Below are positions 36,874-53,006 of a DNA stretch of 64,000 nucleotides, piece by piece. Each line of letters starts with the position of its first letter. Positions within the stretch are counted from its first letter, which is position 1. A model generated the notes under the pieces. That model did no database searches. It was not told the DNA's origin and saw only the letters and a list, made by a program, of their open reading frames with translations. The position numbers and the translations under genes were made by a program. This stretch comes from Henckelia pumila (taxonomy: Eukaryota; Streptophyta; Magnoliopsida; Lamiales; Gesneriaceae), in the NCBI RefSeq assembly GCF_033568475.1, contig NC_133122.1, positions 144,467,861 to 144,531,860 on the forward strand. The letters are read 5' to 3'.

Positions 36874-37845
36874 TATATATATATCAAAATATTTTATATT
36901 AAAATTAACATGAACATTCAAGCCACTTAAAATCAAGGGTTTTTTTAAATAAATATTATAAAATTAAAAAAATTAATAAAAATATTGCATTCTGAAAAAT
37001 TTTATGAATCTAATATAATTTAATTTTCTTTTCTTTTTTTTTTGTTTTTTTTTAAAAGAAAAAATCGGCTGGACTTTGTCCAAACTCCAGCCGGTAAAAA
37101 TAAATTTAATTTAAGAAAAAAAAAAAAAGAAAGGAAGGAATCTTGTCAAATAAAGCTGATCAGATTACTTTTACATAGCTACTTTAATAATGATTCACCA
37201 TATTTTAATTATTATTGATAATTATAATATATTATTTATTTCAAAATAATATTTTGATCATTACTAAACTTTATTTAATATTACAAAAATTAATATACAA
37301 ACTATTATTAATAATTCATTTTATTTTAGATATCACAATAAATACATATTCATATTATTATTAATTAAAATATTTAATCTTTTTAACATAAATTCACGTA
37401 CAACTGTACCATTTAATTAAAGGTTTTATATTTAGTAAATTAACTAATTCGTTCAATTCCTAAAATAATTATAACAATCTCTCAAATAATTATATTAATT
37501 TTATCAATATTCTCAAAGCACAAAATAAATAGTAAAACTTTTATTAATTAAATTAATATTAATTTTTTATTTCTTAATAGCATAAAAAATACGTAATTGT
37601 GTTTCATAAATTTTTTTTGAAATACTTATGTTTCATAATTTTTTTATACGAAAGTGGAGTATATATATAGCTATTTAGATTATTGATAAATCGTACACAA
37701 TTAATTTATAATTTTATGTAAGTATTTTAGTAATTGAATAATTAATTAACTTAATTTGTGAATATAATCATTTAATAAAATGATATTACTTTAAATATTT
37801 TTAAAAAAAAAATATAAAAATGGATAAAATATTAGTAAAACCTTT
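36874..37845. other. Very AT-rich spacer with one strong hairpin
   Basis: An inverted repeat CGGCTGGA..TCCAGCCG at about 37067-37096 is flanked by T/A-rich runs. Otherwise there is no feature. Confidence 0.5.
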
Positions 37846-38591
37846 GGGAGTCATCCATAAAATGAGTTAACCTGATTCATATCTTTAACGAGAAGAAATA
37901 TTTTTTACGAGTCGGGTCGGGGACATCTGGTACGAGCTTTTGTGACAGAGTTTTGGTTTTTTTTATGACGTGGAACTTGCAGCTGTTACCTTTCGGTGTG
38001 CACTGTGTTAACCCTCGGAGACTCGGACTAACGCAATAGGCTGCAAACTACTCTAGCTAGGTAAATCGCACTAGAAAAACCTTGTGCGACTGACTAGTCT
38101 AAGAAGGTGTTGGTAAAAGGAATCGAACTCCTAATTTTTAAGCCAAATATTCACCTACTTCATCAACGAAGATACCTCTTAATGGAATGAGTTTTAGTTC
38201 TTTCATCCGATAAGATTTGGTGTCGGTTGTGATAAATAATTGGTATTCGGCCCACATTTAACACGATCTTTTGTCAGAGTTCTCAAATATGCAGCCAAAC
38301 ATATCGACAATATTTAGCATAGCGTCATGTCACAGCTCCAACAAAAAAAATCGAGTTAAATGTGCAAAACCAATTTTTGCATATAAAGAATAAATTTAGT
38401 CCAAAGAAATGATCAACTTTATTATGATGTGTTTGGAATTTTAGCATATGGGTATTAATCAACCATTATATGCATCCCATCATCTTCTATTTTCAAATAA
38501 AGCAAGCAGCCGGTGATATGTTAGTATTCATTAATAGCTAATCAATATTCCTTCTACTGGTGCAGCCGTATGCTACATCATATATATATAT
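37846..38591 (+). other. Severed 5' flank of a second DBR paralogue (unit A)
   Basis: It aligns with 27238-27997, the DBR gene A upstream region, with many substitutions and small indels, and includes its own SINE-like copy (37965-38178). It stops at the (TA)n tract about 55-70 nt before where the ATG would be. The next base belongs to the Tat element of unit B. The same structure ends unit B at 53979-54729. Confidence 0.8.
37965..38178 (-). mobile_element. tRNA-derived SINE-like element in the severed flank
   Basis: It is the orthologous position of the copy at 27375-27578, shared through the older paralogue duplication. Confidence 0.55.
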
Positions 38592-41468
38592 GTTTGTTCT
38601 TTTCTGCTCCAAAAGATCGTTTCTTTTGCTTTACTGGCTTTATCCTGGGGTCCACATTAAGTTGATGGAGGGCATACTCATGAGGTATTCCTGGTAAGGG
38701 TTCACCTTCCCAGGCAAATACATCTGCATTTTTCCTGAGGAACATTGTTATCATCTGTTCTACTTCAGCAGGCATCTCCGTTCCAATCTTAAGAGTTCTA
38801 CCGGGACTTCCTGGAGTTACCTCTATTCTTTTGAGCGCTTCGGTTGCCTCTAAGTGTTTTACTTTCTCGACTTCACTATCGATAGTATGTATTCTATCAT
38901 TTTTGGGTTCATCTGTCTATGGATGCCTTCTCTTCTGAGTTGATATCTCGTCCACCCTTGACCTTTTCTTGCAATTGGCTGGGTCTCGCAGGATGTTAGC
39001 ATGACACTCCCGAGCCAACCTGCTATCACCAACAGCCTCTCCAACTCCTTCTGACATTGGAAACTTCAACTTCATATGATAGGTTGATCCTATGGCTTGG
39101 AAAACATTTAGACTCGGGCACCCCAGTATCACGTTATATGCAGAGGATGCATTTACTACCAAGAACTTTACCATTTTTGTAACTCTTCTCGGATACGATC
39201 CTAGCGAGAGAGGAAGTGTGATCTCTCCTAGTGCTTCCACTAATTCTCCAGAAAATCCAACTAAAGGGGTGCTGATGGGCATTAGCTGTGCATTGTCTAT
39301 CCCCATTTTAACAAATGCATTAAGAAAAATGATATCTGCTGAACTGCCTGAGTCAACCAGCATCTTTTTCACCCAAAAGTTGGATATTGTAGCGGAGACA
39401 ACCAATGCGTCATTGTGCTCAACTAAAGGGTATTCCCTATCTGACTCAGTGAATGTCATTTTTTTTGATATTTTCGATATTTCACACACGACTTGGGCTT
39501 GGTTAGGGTGAGGACAGTGATTCCCCCTAGAAGCATTACGCAGAAGAGTCTTCCTTGCTCTATTCGAATCTCCGCAAGCTGGTCCCCCGGTTATAACAGC
39601 GATAATCCCTCCAGTCGGCATGTTCTCATGGAAATCTCCATTATGCTTTCCTTGCTTCTCATGATTCTTTGGGGGTTCTCTGTTTCGGCGGTCTTCATAA
39701 GTCTTGTTGTCTCGTTGTTGGTGGTGAGACTTACTCACAAAGTCTTTTAAATAGCCACGTTTGATTAGCTTCTCTATTTCTGTTCTCAAACTATAACAGT
39801 CTTCGGTAGAATGTCCTTTATCTTTGTGAAAGTGGCAATACTTGTCAGATTTCAGTCGCTTTGGGTTGTCTTTCATTGGCCTCGGAGGTTGCAGCAAACC
39901 TTGATTTTCCGCAACCACCAATATATCAGTCAAGCGTGCATTTAGGGGTACCTGCTGAAGACGAGGGCCTTGGAATCCTCGTTTCTCTTCTTTTCGGCCT
40001 TCTCTTGGTTTTTCTTCTTCTCTTTTTCTTTTTCCTAAATATCGTGGTTCAATAGTCTCCTCAATGCGTATATACTTCTCGGCTCTTTCCAGTAATTCTT
40101 CCAAGGTGCTTGGGGGTTTTCCCGCTATGGATTCCTTAAACTTCGATGACAGAGGTTTTGTTGCATAATTCCTGCCAAGAGATCATGATTGACATGTGGG
40201 ACTTCGTGAACAGCCTGAGTGAAACGTTGCACATACTCTCTCAAGCTCTCTCCTTCTTTTTGCACAACCGAGAATAGGTATGATGCAGTCTTAGGGTATT
40301 TTCGATTAATGGAGAACTGATGAAGAAAACGCTGAGTAAGTTGTTCCAGGCTTGCAATGCTTCCTGCTGGGAGTTTATTGAACCACGCCAGTGCACGATT
40401 AGTCAGCGTAGTCCGGAAGATTTTGCAGTACACGGCATCACTGAAGTCATATAGATCGGCTTTTGCATAAAACCTGTCGAGATGATCCTGAGGATCTCCT
40501 GAACCATCGTACTCTGGCAGACTTGCTATCTTCACTCCAGCTGTCAGTACCTCGGCTAAGATAGCAGTAGTGAATGGGCTACGCCGGGCCGGTAAGATTG
40601 CTAGAGCACTTTCTCCTCTCTCCTCAGTCCGAATTCCGGGGCACACGGGCCCGTGGCTATTTACCTCCTCCTCATGGAGCACTGTTTCCCTTCTTGCACT
40701 GGGGTTTGGTACCCTGTTCGTTCCAACTTCTTCTTCTAGTGTGCGTCTCCTTTCTTGGTGTTGAGGAGGAGGCAATTCACCATTTACATTTGGATTGTTT
40801 TCCAAGTTATGCTGTTGCACTGCCAAAAAATGTGTCATGGCCTCCGCGACCACACGTGAGGCAGCTTCCTACAACATGGATTTCAAGGCATTTGGGGTGA
40901 TCAGAAACTCCTCTTGCGGCGGGTGGTTAGGAGGCGGGTGGTTAGGAGGCGGGAGCTCCCGTCCACCTTCAGTGTTACGGGTGGCATGTGATCGCGTTTG
41001 CATCTCTAGTGGATAGGTGGCTTTCCCACAGACGGCGCCAATCTGATGCGGGCGAAATAATTATGTCCCTATTCAGCAAATAAAATAGGAAGTCGTACGT
41101 CCTCCTGGTCTCCTGCTTCTATGATCACCTAAAAAAGTCGCACGTCTTCCTTTTGGGCTGTCACCTGATTCACGAACACACGTTAGAGGCGCCGGGTGGT
41201 TACCCGGCGAAAACCCTCCGACGCTCAAGTCAGCGATCACCTCCACACAAAATAGGAGAGCAGAGAGCTTTTGTAGGCTCAAGAGTCACTTACCTTGAAA
41301 TGAAGAGATTCACTCCTATTTATAGGCAAAATTGAGCTAAATTGCACACTAACCCTCCTAGGCTCAAAAAATGCAATTTAATCCTTTTAAAAATGCGATC
41401 TCCGCAAATTAACCCACTCAATTTATTTATACATAAAAAGTATATTAAAAATATACTTATACCCACCA
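38592..41468 (-). mobile_element. Truncated Tat-like element, 5' part only (unit B)
   Basis: Its 5' LTR is 41044-41468, followed by PBS, gag and protease up to the duplication junction. RT, integrase and the 3' LTR are absent. The gag start would be at 41003, with the shared TAG at 40869-40871 and the shared frameshift near 40.13 kb. Confidence 0.92.
38917..40104 (-). pseudogene. gag: gag C-terminus and protease (unit B)
   Basis: This frame is open across both sites that are broken in unit A, but it ends at a TAG (38917-38919) downstream of protease where unit C reads through. It contains the nucleocapsid-like Cys/His segment and the LVDSGSSAD protease active site. Confidence 0.8.
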
Positions 41469-41522
41469 TATATATACATATTTTCAATTAAGTTTGAGTG
41501 GGCTACATGTTATCATATATGC

Positions 41523-41566
41523 ATGCATGCATGCATACATACATACATACATACATACATACATAC
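41523..41566 (+). repeat. CATG/CATA microsatellite (unit B)
   Basis: It has fewer CATA units than unit A. Confidence 0.9.
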
Positions 41567-43369
41567 GAAATTAATTTGCAAAGAAAAAAAATGTATACAT
41601 ATCGCGATAAGTCCTAATTCCTCTACTCTAAACATGCATCTGGTTGTAAGTATTTTCAATTATCTTTTAATCCAATATATGATTTTTTGGCTTTTGAATT
41701 TGCATATATGATATTCTAAAAATTAATATTACTTATACTTAGTTCATCGTATATACAATTTCGAATTTATTATAGAGAACGTAATAATTATCGATTTCTT
41801 GCATTGGTTTTACTAAATTATAAATATTTAGCAAATCATGAAACTCAACATTTGCTATCTCATAATTTGTCGTTGGATTCACATGATCACTTATAAATTA
41901 TTATTATTTTTTGTACAACTACAACTATAAGCCAGAAATAAAAGTTTTGAACCCCCGACAACTCAAACTGGATCCTCAACAAAGAAGTTGAGGTTCTTAC
42001 AAAGTACATATCCACCAATCAATGAATGAAGCCAATTCGAGAAATGAAACGTGATTCTTACTTGATGTTTTATACCATTTTCTTTATCAATTTAGTTTAT
42101 ACTAGTGATTTACGATGATTTTTCATCATTGTGGTATGTTATTCTGAATCTGAATTAATTATCTCGTTATACGCTAAATGTCATCATTGGTTGACTCTCT
42201 GATTATTGATTCATTAATCTATTTTTCTGAAAATAATAAATCATCTTTTCAAAAATTATTAGAAACAAATAAAGATTATATTGTATATAATTCCTTTGTC
42301 AAAGCCATCAACTCGAATTATGCAAATATTAACTCGAGTTTTGAGCTAACATTCCAACGAGGTAAGCCCTTTAAAGAACTACCGGAGAAACTAACAATAT
42401 CGTGACTAAATTTGGCTTCCAAAATATGTAGTGAGATTACATTCATCTGAGTGAAAATAAAGATAAGCGTACTGTTATTATTAATTTAGGCTGCTTGAAA
42501 AAATATTTCACTTGGATAAAAAGAAACGAAGTGAATTACACAAATATTTTTTTTCAATAACCACAAACGAATCAATCGAATATTGATTAATACGTAATCA
42601 ATTGAATTGACACTATTAAAAACATTCATTTTGCTCAGAAACTGAAATATTCCAAATATTCTTGGAAATTCTTACCTTAATTGGACCATTTGTATCTATA
42701 TGCATAAATTAAAATCCCTATTCATAGAGCTCGTGGTTCGAGAAATCAAGATAAGATTATCAAACCACCTCTTAACGTTTTCATTTATTTAAGATGTAAT
42801 AAATGTGTTCAAAAAGGTCGCGCGCGTCATTGTTTGATTTCAACAATCAATAAAGTATCATTGAAAACAAAAAAAATGTTTTATTGGATACGACGTGAGT
42901 GTAATTATACTATTTGTGTATTTAAGTAACTTATATGATCAAGATTCAATATCGTGTACATCGATATTTACATCGATTATATCGTTTGATTTTACTATTA
43001 TGTCACAGATTTTGTTTTCAATTTATGTAAGATTTGAGAAATGAAAATTTTGTGTTGAATTTTTTGCTATGTAAAAATTGATATACAAATATTAGCATAC
43101 ATGTAATATCACGTTTTCTAATATTATTCGTGTTCTTCAGACATTATTTATATATATCTCGTCTATAAAATTCCTCATTCATGATTTGTTACGTGCAACG
43201 CATGTACACTTCTCTAGTATATATATAATTTTCTTTAAAAAAAAGAAAAAAGAAAAGAAACAAGAATGTGACATTCCATAAGATGTTCAATTGAGCATCT
43301 TAAATTTTTTTCAAAGAAAAAAAAAAAGCTTCAAGGGAACCATATATATATGTAAAGATTTTGAGTAAG
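41567..43369. other. AT-rich region with decayed coding-like stretches (unit B)
   Basis: This is the unit B counterpart of 25437-27237. The 75-codon frame is at 42178-42405. Confidence 0.35.
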
Positions 43370-43505
43370 AGAACTTTGGGGAGTCATCCATAAAATAAAT
43401 TAATCTGATTTATATTTTTAATAAAAAAAAATACTTTTTACGAGTCGGGTCGGGTCGGGGACATCTGGTACGAGCTTTTGTGACAGAGTTTTGGTTTTTT
43501 TTTTT

Positions 43506-43709
43506 ATGACGTGGAACTTGCAGCTGTTATCTTTCGGTGCACACTGTGTTAACCCTCAGATTAACGCAATAAACTGCAAACTACGCTAGCTAGATAAATC
43601 GCACTAGGCAAACCCTGTGCGACAAACTAGTTTAAGAAGGTGTTGGTAGGAGGAATCGAACTCCTAATTTTTAAGCCAAGTGTTCACCTACTCCATCAAC
43701 TAAAACAAC
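43506..43709 (-). mobile_element. tRNA-derived SINE-like element (unit B, 5' of DBR)
   Basis: It is the counterpart of 27375-27578. Confidence 0.58.
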
Positions 43710-44185
43710 TTTTGATGGAATGAGTTTTAGTTCTTTGATCGGATAAATTTTGGTGTCGGTTGTAATAAATAATTTTTATTCGGCCTACATTTAACGCGAT
43801 CTTTTGTCAAGAGTTCTCAAATATTTAGCCAAAGATATCGACAATATTCAGCATAGCGTCATGTCACAACTCCAAGTCTCCAACAAAAAAAATCGAGTTA
43901 AATGTGCAAAACCAATTTTTGCATATAAAGAATAAATTTAGTCCAACGAAATGATCAACTTAAATTATGATGTGTTTGGAATTTTAGCATGGGTATTAAT
44001 CAACCATTATATGCATCCCATTATCTTCCATTTTCAAATAAAATAAGCGGCCGGTTATGTGTTAGTATTCATTAGCTAATCAATATTCCTTCTACTGGTG
44101 CAGCCGTATGCTACATCATATATATATATATAATTATAGAGATAAACAGAGGCAGCTTGGGAGTGGACATAAACCTGAGAAGATA

Positions 44186-46319
<2,134 letters not shown>

Positions 46320-46552
46320 TTAATTAAGGATTTGTGATCAATTTTTACATGCATAGTCACAAAAGGCTTTTTGTTGGGAAAACATCGGATAAGTAATTAA
46401 CATATATGTGATTTTCCATTTTACTTAATTATTGGAAAGGGTAGATTGCATACAACTTGTTTGTGAAATATCAAAATAGCTGATAGCATTCCGTGAAAAA
46501 TAAGTAGGCATTTAACCACTCATTAATACTTTTTTAACAAGGTGTAATTCAC

Positions 46553-46744
46553 TTTTTTTTATAATGTGGGAACCCGCGGCCGCTATCTTTCAGTGCGCGC
46601 TGGATAAATCCCGAATCAACGTAATAGCCTACAAACTACGTTAGTTAGGTAAATCACACTAGGCAAGCCCTGTGTGACAGACTAGTCCAAGAGGGTGTTG
46701 GTAGGGAGAATTGAACTCCTGACCTACTCCACCAACTTAAACAC
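46553..46744 (-). mobile_element. tRNA-derived SINE-like element (unit B, 3' of DBR)
   Basis: It is the counterpart of 30421-30612. Confidence 0.58.
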
Positions 46745-47340
46745 CCCCTTTGAACCCCTTTGGGGGATATTTCACATTTTATATGTTTGAATGTACGAAA
46801 ACTGTCATTAAAAGTTAAAATCACAAAAGAATTTGTCCCTCAAATTTTACTTGTACTTGTTATATCCCTCAAGTTTTAGATAATGTCCTGATTTATTATA
46901 CAATTAGTTTAACCTGGGACGGATCAAAGATTTAAACTTAGGGGCCTTGAAATATATTTTTAAAGTTGTTTTAAGAATAAATATATGTTTGAACAACTAT
47001 TTTATAAAAAACATTTGAACATTTCAAAAGTCATGTTGTTCATCTTTGTCTTCCATGATTCCATACTGACATCTAAAAACATATTTCAAGTGTTCTTTAA
47101 AAACTATACTTGGATAACACTTTTTAAAAAATAGTTTTCAAAAAATATTTTACAAAACTTTTATCCAACAAATATTTTAAGTTTTTTTTTTCACTTATAA
47201 AACACTAAAACTGTTTTTAAAGTACATGTCCAAACGGAACCTAACTTTCAATCAAAATTTGTAAGAATTTTTTCTGAAAGAACGTGTATATCACGTTATT
47301 CTCTAAATTGAGAATTTTAGAGTTTTGTCTTTCTTAGACT

Positions 47341-48053
47341 TGTTTTAAGATTTGATGATATATGCTATCTTGTAAAAAATATGTTATCTTATCAAATGTA
47401 TATTGTAAATTGATGATATATATCTTAACAGTTTTGTTGATGAGATATCATATCAAATCTTTATTCAATATTGTGTAGGATTTACAAATATTGAAAATCT
47501 ATTTAAGAAGATAATTATACATAGATGAAAGACGGCGAGAAGAGTGCAGAAACGAAAAGCTAATTACTGCAGAAATTCAGAAGCTAAAGATTGAAGATCG
47601 ATCGGAGAATTTTTGAAGTATTCCTTGCCATTACACAGTGTTGCCGAGTAGTGTTGGAAACACCGAAGAACACGCGAGTGAAGTGTTGTTCAGAAAGTGG
47701 TTCCTTGGTTTTTTTTTTTTGTTTTTCGGCACATGTGTTTAGAACTTCCTATTGGTTTTTATATTTTAGTTCTTACTAGTTTTTAGGAAGTTATTTATTT
47801 TCTCAACTTGTTGAGAAAATTAGGTTTTCATATATAATCACTAGTTTTTTTTGTATAAACTGATTTGTTTTCTAGTGGTTATTTTACTCTGAGACACCGC
47901 ACAAGTATTGATTACTTGTGCATAAATATCTTTGTGTTATTTATTTTATGTTTAATTATTCCGCTGCGTAGTGTGTCTTGAAGTATTGAAGAGACAACAC
48001 TTAATCTGAAATTTATTTCTGGTATTTCTGTAATTGAGAAGTCAAATCCTTTC
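47341..48053 (+). repeat. Probable 5' LTR of a Ty1/copia element (unit B)
   Basis: It is the counterpart of 31209-31920, with one extra T in a T-run. Confidence 0.5.
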
Positions 48054-48125
48054 AAGTGGCGTCAGAGATCAACACTTGACGATACTAACTGAAATTCTGA
48101 TTTTTTGTGTTTGACAGAGTTTATT

Positions 48126-49306
48126 ATGGAAATACCATATTTCGGCACTACTCAACGACCACCAACGTTGGATGGATCCAATTATGCTATCTGGAAAGTC
48201 AGGATGCGAGTATATATCAAATCCATGACAAAAAAGTCTGGCAACGTGTGTTACAAGGCTGTAGTCCACCCTGAAGAACTGATGGAGAAGGATATTTTCT
48301 CCTCAAACCAGAAACAGATTGGAATGCTGAAGAAACAGCAGCTTCAAACATGAATAACAAAGCCCTTAATGCTATATTTACTTCTCTTGATTCTAACATG
48401 TTTGCACTGGTGACTAACTGTGTTTGTGCTAAACAGGCTTGGAAAAAACTTCAAATGCACTGTGAAGGATCTGAAAGTGTGCGCCGAACCAAAATAAGGA
48501 TTCTTACTACTCAGTTTGAAAATTTGAGAATGGAGGAAAGTGAGACAATTGATGAATATGAACGCCGCTTGAGGAAGATTGAAAATGAGGCAATCGATCT
48601 AGGAGATGCTATATCAAATGAACGCCTTGTAAGCAAAGTGTTGTGATCACTGCCCGAAAGATTTCAAATGAAGATATGTGTTATTGATGAATCTAAGGAT
48701 ACATCAATTTTGAGTTTGGATGAACTGATGAGTTCACTGCGAACGTATGAGTTAGATATGAATATGGGAAGAAAGAACAAAGGTAAGTCTGTTGCTCTAC
48801 AAGTTTTTAACGACTCATACAATGATTTTGTTGATCTGACGCAGGAAGTAAATGAGTCTGACTTAGGAGATGAATCCATTGACTTGCTTACCAAACAATT
48901 TGGTAACTACTTAAAGAGGATGAGGGACTCAAAGAAACCTAGACAGAAATCTAAAGCTCCAATCACTCCTGTTGTTGGAAGACCCTTAAGAATTGATGGA
49001 CCAGAACAGAACACCACCCCATCTAAGATTCAATTTCGAACACAGAGTGAAGGAAAAACTCTGACTATATCCAAGAGAATTGATTTTGTGAAGTGTCATG
49101 AATGCACAGGTTTTGGTCACTATGCGAATGAGTGTCCAACCAGACTTCGAAGAGGAATGAATGCTTCCTTAAGCAATGATGAAGTTGAAGAGGGTATAGA
49201 ACAAGGAGAAGAAGAAACTCACAATGCACTAACTGTTCTGATGCAAAAGAAAAGCAATGTTGTTGCGAGTGTTGCAACACTTAGCCATAACACTCACAGA
49301 AAATAG
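48126..49306 (+). pseudogene. gag: Ty1/copia gag relic (unit B)
   Basis: It carries the same frameshift (near 48.29 kb), TGA (48644-48646) and zinc knuckle as the unit A copy, so the damage predates the duplication. Confidence 0.85.
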
Positions 49307-49471
49307 AAGTGCTTGAATGCATCGGCAACTGAAGACTTGAATAATCAAGATGCTGATGAGGATGAGGTTTCTCTAGAAAGTGTTTAGAAGATGTATGAAG
49401 AATTGTTTGCTGATTGGGTGACAAGAACCTTTTTTGAAAATATTTTGTAAAAAGGTGGCTCTGATACCACT

Positions 49472-50674
49472 TGTTAGAACCTAATGGGAGGGGGGGGGGA
49501 TTTAGGTTCTATTGGCAACTTTAGTAATTTAAAGTGATTATGCAAATACGCAAGCGAAAGACTTAAAGCAATTAATAATAAGTGCGGTAAATAAATGCGT
49601 AATGTAAATAAAGCAGTAAAAGGGATAAGAGATGTTTATGGAAGTTCGACGATAAATCGTCTACGTCTCCCCTTCTTGGTTAAGATCGATTAACCAAGGA
49701 TCCACTAGCACTTCGAACGACTTGGCTTTGATGGCTCCAAGGATAGCCTTACAACTTGACACGATCACCTCGCTGATACAACTCAACACTTGGCCTTAAG
49801 GGCTCCAAGGATAGCCACAACACTCGTAAATACACTTGGCTTCACACACAAGTGTTTACAATAACCGAGCAACCAACTCACGAATGAACTTATACAAACA
49901 ACCCTCGATTTTGAATATATATCTCACAAATATTTCTTTTAACTCTTGTAGGAGAGGAACTTTCTTGCAAAGAGAGTTGAGAGTGAATTGGTGAGTTGAG
50001 AAGGCTTCAAATGGCATGTATTTATAGTTGCCAATCCGAATGGGTTCGGGTCGTCCGAACGGGCCTTCGGGTCGTCCGAACCTTGTCTGATTGAAATTCA
50101 AATTCTTACGGCTGGTGAACTGTTCGGGTGGTCCGAAGTCATCTTCGGGTCGTCCGAACGGCGGCATTAAATTCATTCCGGCAAATTTTCTTCCGACAAA
50201 ATCTTCATGGCCGTAAAGGAGTTCGGGTCGTCTGAACTTGTCTTCGGGTCGTCCGAAGTAGTCATTTCGTGGCCTCCGAGAGTGCCTCCGATCTTTATTT
50301 AATTCCTGGAAAATCTTCGGGTCGTCCGAACTCACTTCGGATCATCCGAAGTAGTCTTCGAAGTCTCCGAACTTGTCCTCCGATCTTTATTAAATTTTGG
50401 AAATAATTCGGAGCATCCGAAGTTGTCTTTGGGTCGTCCGAACCTGGACAGATTCGAACTTTTGAATTTTTATTCCCAATTTTTTATTATCGGTTCTTGC
50501 TTCCAATATCGTCTATACTCAAAAATATTATTACCTGCAAATTTCTCACTTTAAACTGTTAGTAACGATTAACCGAGTTTTGTAATCATCAAAACAATTT
50601 AATTATGAGAATTGTTAATGCATTAAAAACATTAATCTCATTACACGAAATTTGTATGCGTTTAAGGCGTAACA
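49472..50674 (-). repeat. 5' LTR remnant with palindromic repeat array (unit B)
   Basis: It is the counterpart of 33339-34542, with the PBS remnant just to its left (about 49457-49469) and a slightly different G-run. Confidence 0.7.
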
Positions 50675-51961
50675 GTTGTTAGGATCAACATATGTGTTTA
50701 GCTCCATATATTAATTTTAATTTGAAATGGGTCGGCAGTTGTAAATTTCATCCCGATCATGCCGAGTTTTGCAAGTCAGGATAGGTTAAAATCGTGCGAA
50801 AGAAAACTTGCTAAACTTAGTTGAACTGGTGATGCTAATAAGAAATAGATTCTATCCCTAGGGTGAGACCAGCTCATCCCTTACCTCACCCATCGGTGAC
50901 CCTAAAATCAGGCAGGTCGGCATATATCCCTCACCATTAATCCTAGGTCGTCTAGGCTCTCAGGTCGGCCACAATGGCAGGTTGGCATAGCTCCCTCATC
51001 ATCAATCCCAAGTTGACACTCGACTAGAATCTCAAGACAGGCAAATGATATAAAATCGCTTCAAAGATCGACCTTCCATCTTTAAGGGGGGTTCGAACAG
51101 TTATAAATGAACATCAAAGTTCAAATTTGAACATTTCTTTTTAGATCATACACAACCATTATCAAAATTTACAGTTGTTGTCACATGTCTCTGACAATTT
51201 CCCCAAATAGTGTTGTGAGTGAATGTGCGAGGATTCTAACATTTGACGACAGTGATGCATTTGTCTTTAATTTACTCAAAACATTATCTAATCTCTGATT
51301 TTTGTTATTAATTATTATAAATCATTGATGTTTAGGAAGTTTTAGTTTTGTCTTTTGAGTCTTGCTGACTTTTAATTTCAACGAGGCTGAGACAATTTAT
51401 AGTACTCCTTCATAAATTCAATCATGCTGAAAGTCAATTTTGTCCTGGTAGAGTCGTTGAAAATAGTCCTTAACCTCGGTCTATTTGAAGTTCATACTTA
51501 GGTTGTTTTTTTACACATTCTTAGTTTATTCAGGAGCTTAAAATAAGCTTTGATCTTATTTTGTTAAATCACAGAAACTTTAATTGTCCATCAGTATTGT
51601 TATTAAAAACGATACGTTATTCTTCTCTAACACAAAAACTTATATTAAATTGTCTCAAGGGTTAATTTAGTTAATCAAATCTCCGTCCAACTCAACTCAT
51701 GAAAATGTATTATTTTTTATGTCAAAAATATTACTCTTAATTGTATATATGAATCAGGTTGACTTATCTCATGGATATAAATCCGTACCGTCTTAGAAGA
51801 GATATATTTTTTCTCTAAAATATACACAATATTTGACCAAAATGTCCCCCTCCATAATATTATAATACCACTATTTTTATGAAATAAATAAAATAAAATA
51901 AAAACCCAACTTTAACATTTGAGAGAAAAAAAATTAAATATAATTGTACATAATATATATT

Positions 51962-53006
51962 TGTCATGCCCCGAAACTTGGACCTAGTTGGCATCGGAAC
52001 AAGCCTCGGAATTCAGAAATTCCAGAAAAAAAGTTTATTCATTCGTAAAACTGAAATATATTGTTTTTCATAAACTGAAATCAAATATCTTTACATTAAC
52101 AGGATTCAATTCTAATACTGAAACGCAACGGTTTATAAAATTAAACTATTACAGAAACTAAATAGCAGACATCTCGATTCATCTTCACCAGCCCCAAAAC
52201 TGGATCTGTCCATCATCCTCGAGTTCTTCTTCGTTCTTATCTGAGATGGTTTTGGGTGAGTAAATGATATAAATGTCACTCAATAAATTGAAGAAATATC
52301 CCAGCTTTTTAAATCATTTCAGGAAACTTATATACACATACAAAAACAGAATTGAACTGAACTGAAAATTCATGTACTTAGCTTAATACAGAATCATGTT
52401 ATGCATCAATTTACCAATGAGTTTCGTTGCTAACTGATATCAGCCCCTTATACATTTATCCTATAAAGGGTGAGGAATCACAACAGAACAAAAACAGAGC
52501 AAAGTATTCAGAATATATATTTCCTACCACTAATTCACAAGAATCGGTGCATCAAAATCATAGATTTCAAACATTCATACTTTGAAAACAGATATACATG
52601 TTGGAACAGAATTTAAAACACAATATTGGATTTAAAATCGAAAGACCACTTACCGTAGATTGATAGCAAAATCTTCGGTTGTTCTTGACTGCTCAACTGA
52701 CTGCTCTCACTCTAATTTCGTGTGTACTTGCTCAAAATTTTGGGTAACCCTTAATCAGAATTATGAGTACTATTTATAGAGAAAATCCTGAATGTTAAGC
52801 TCTCCATTTATTGTCCTTAATTGCCATTATGTCGAGTTAATGTGTTGGTTATCAGAAACAACTGTCTTTCTGGGATTTTTGTCTAGATACTGGATTGATC
52901 TTGATCAACTGGTCAGTTCAGTTTACCTTGGTTCATTTTACCCCAATTCAATTTACCTTGAATCAGTCGATCTCAGTTCAGTTCACTGAAATTTCGGGTT
53001 CTTGCA
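51962..53006 (-). repeat. Probable solo gypsy LTR (unit B)
   Basis: It is the counterpart of 35829-36873. Confidence 0.6.
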
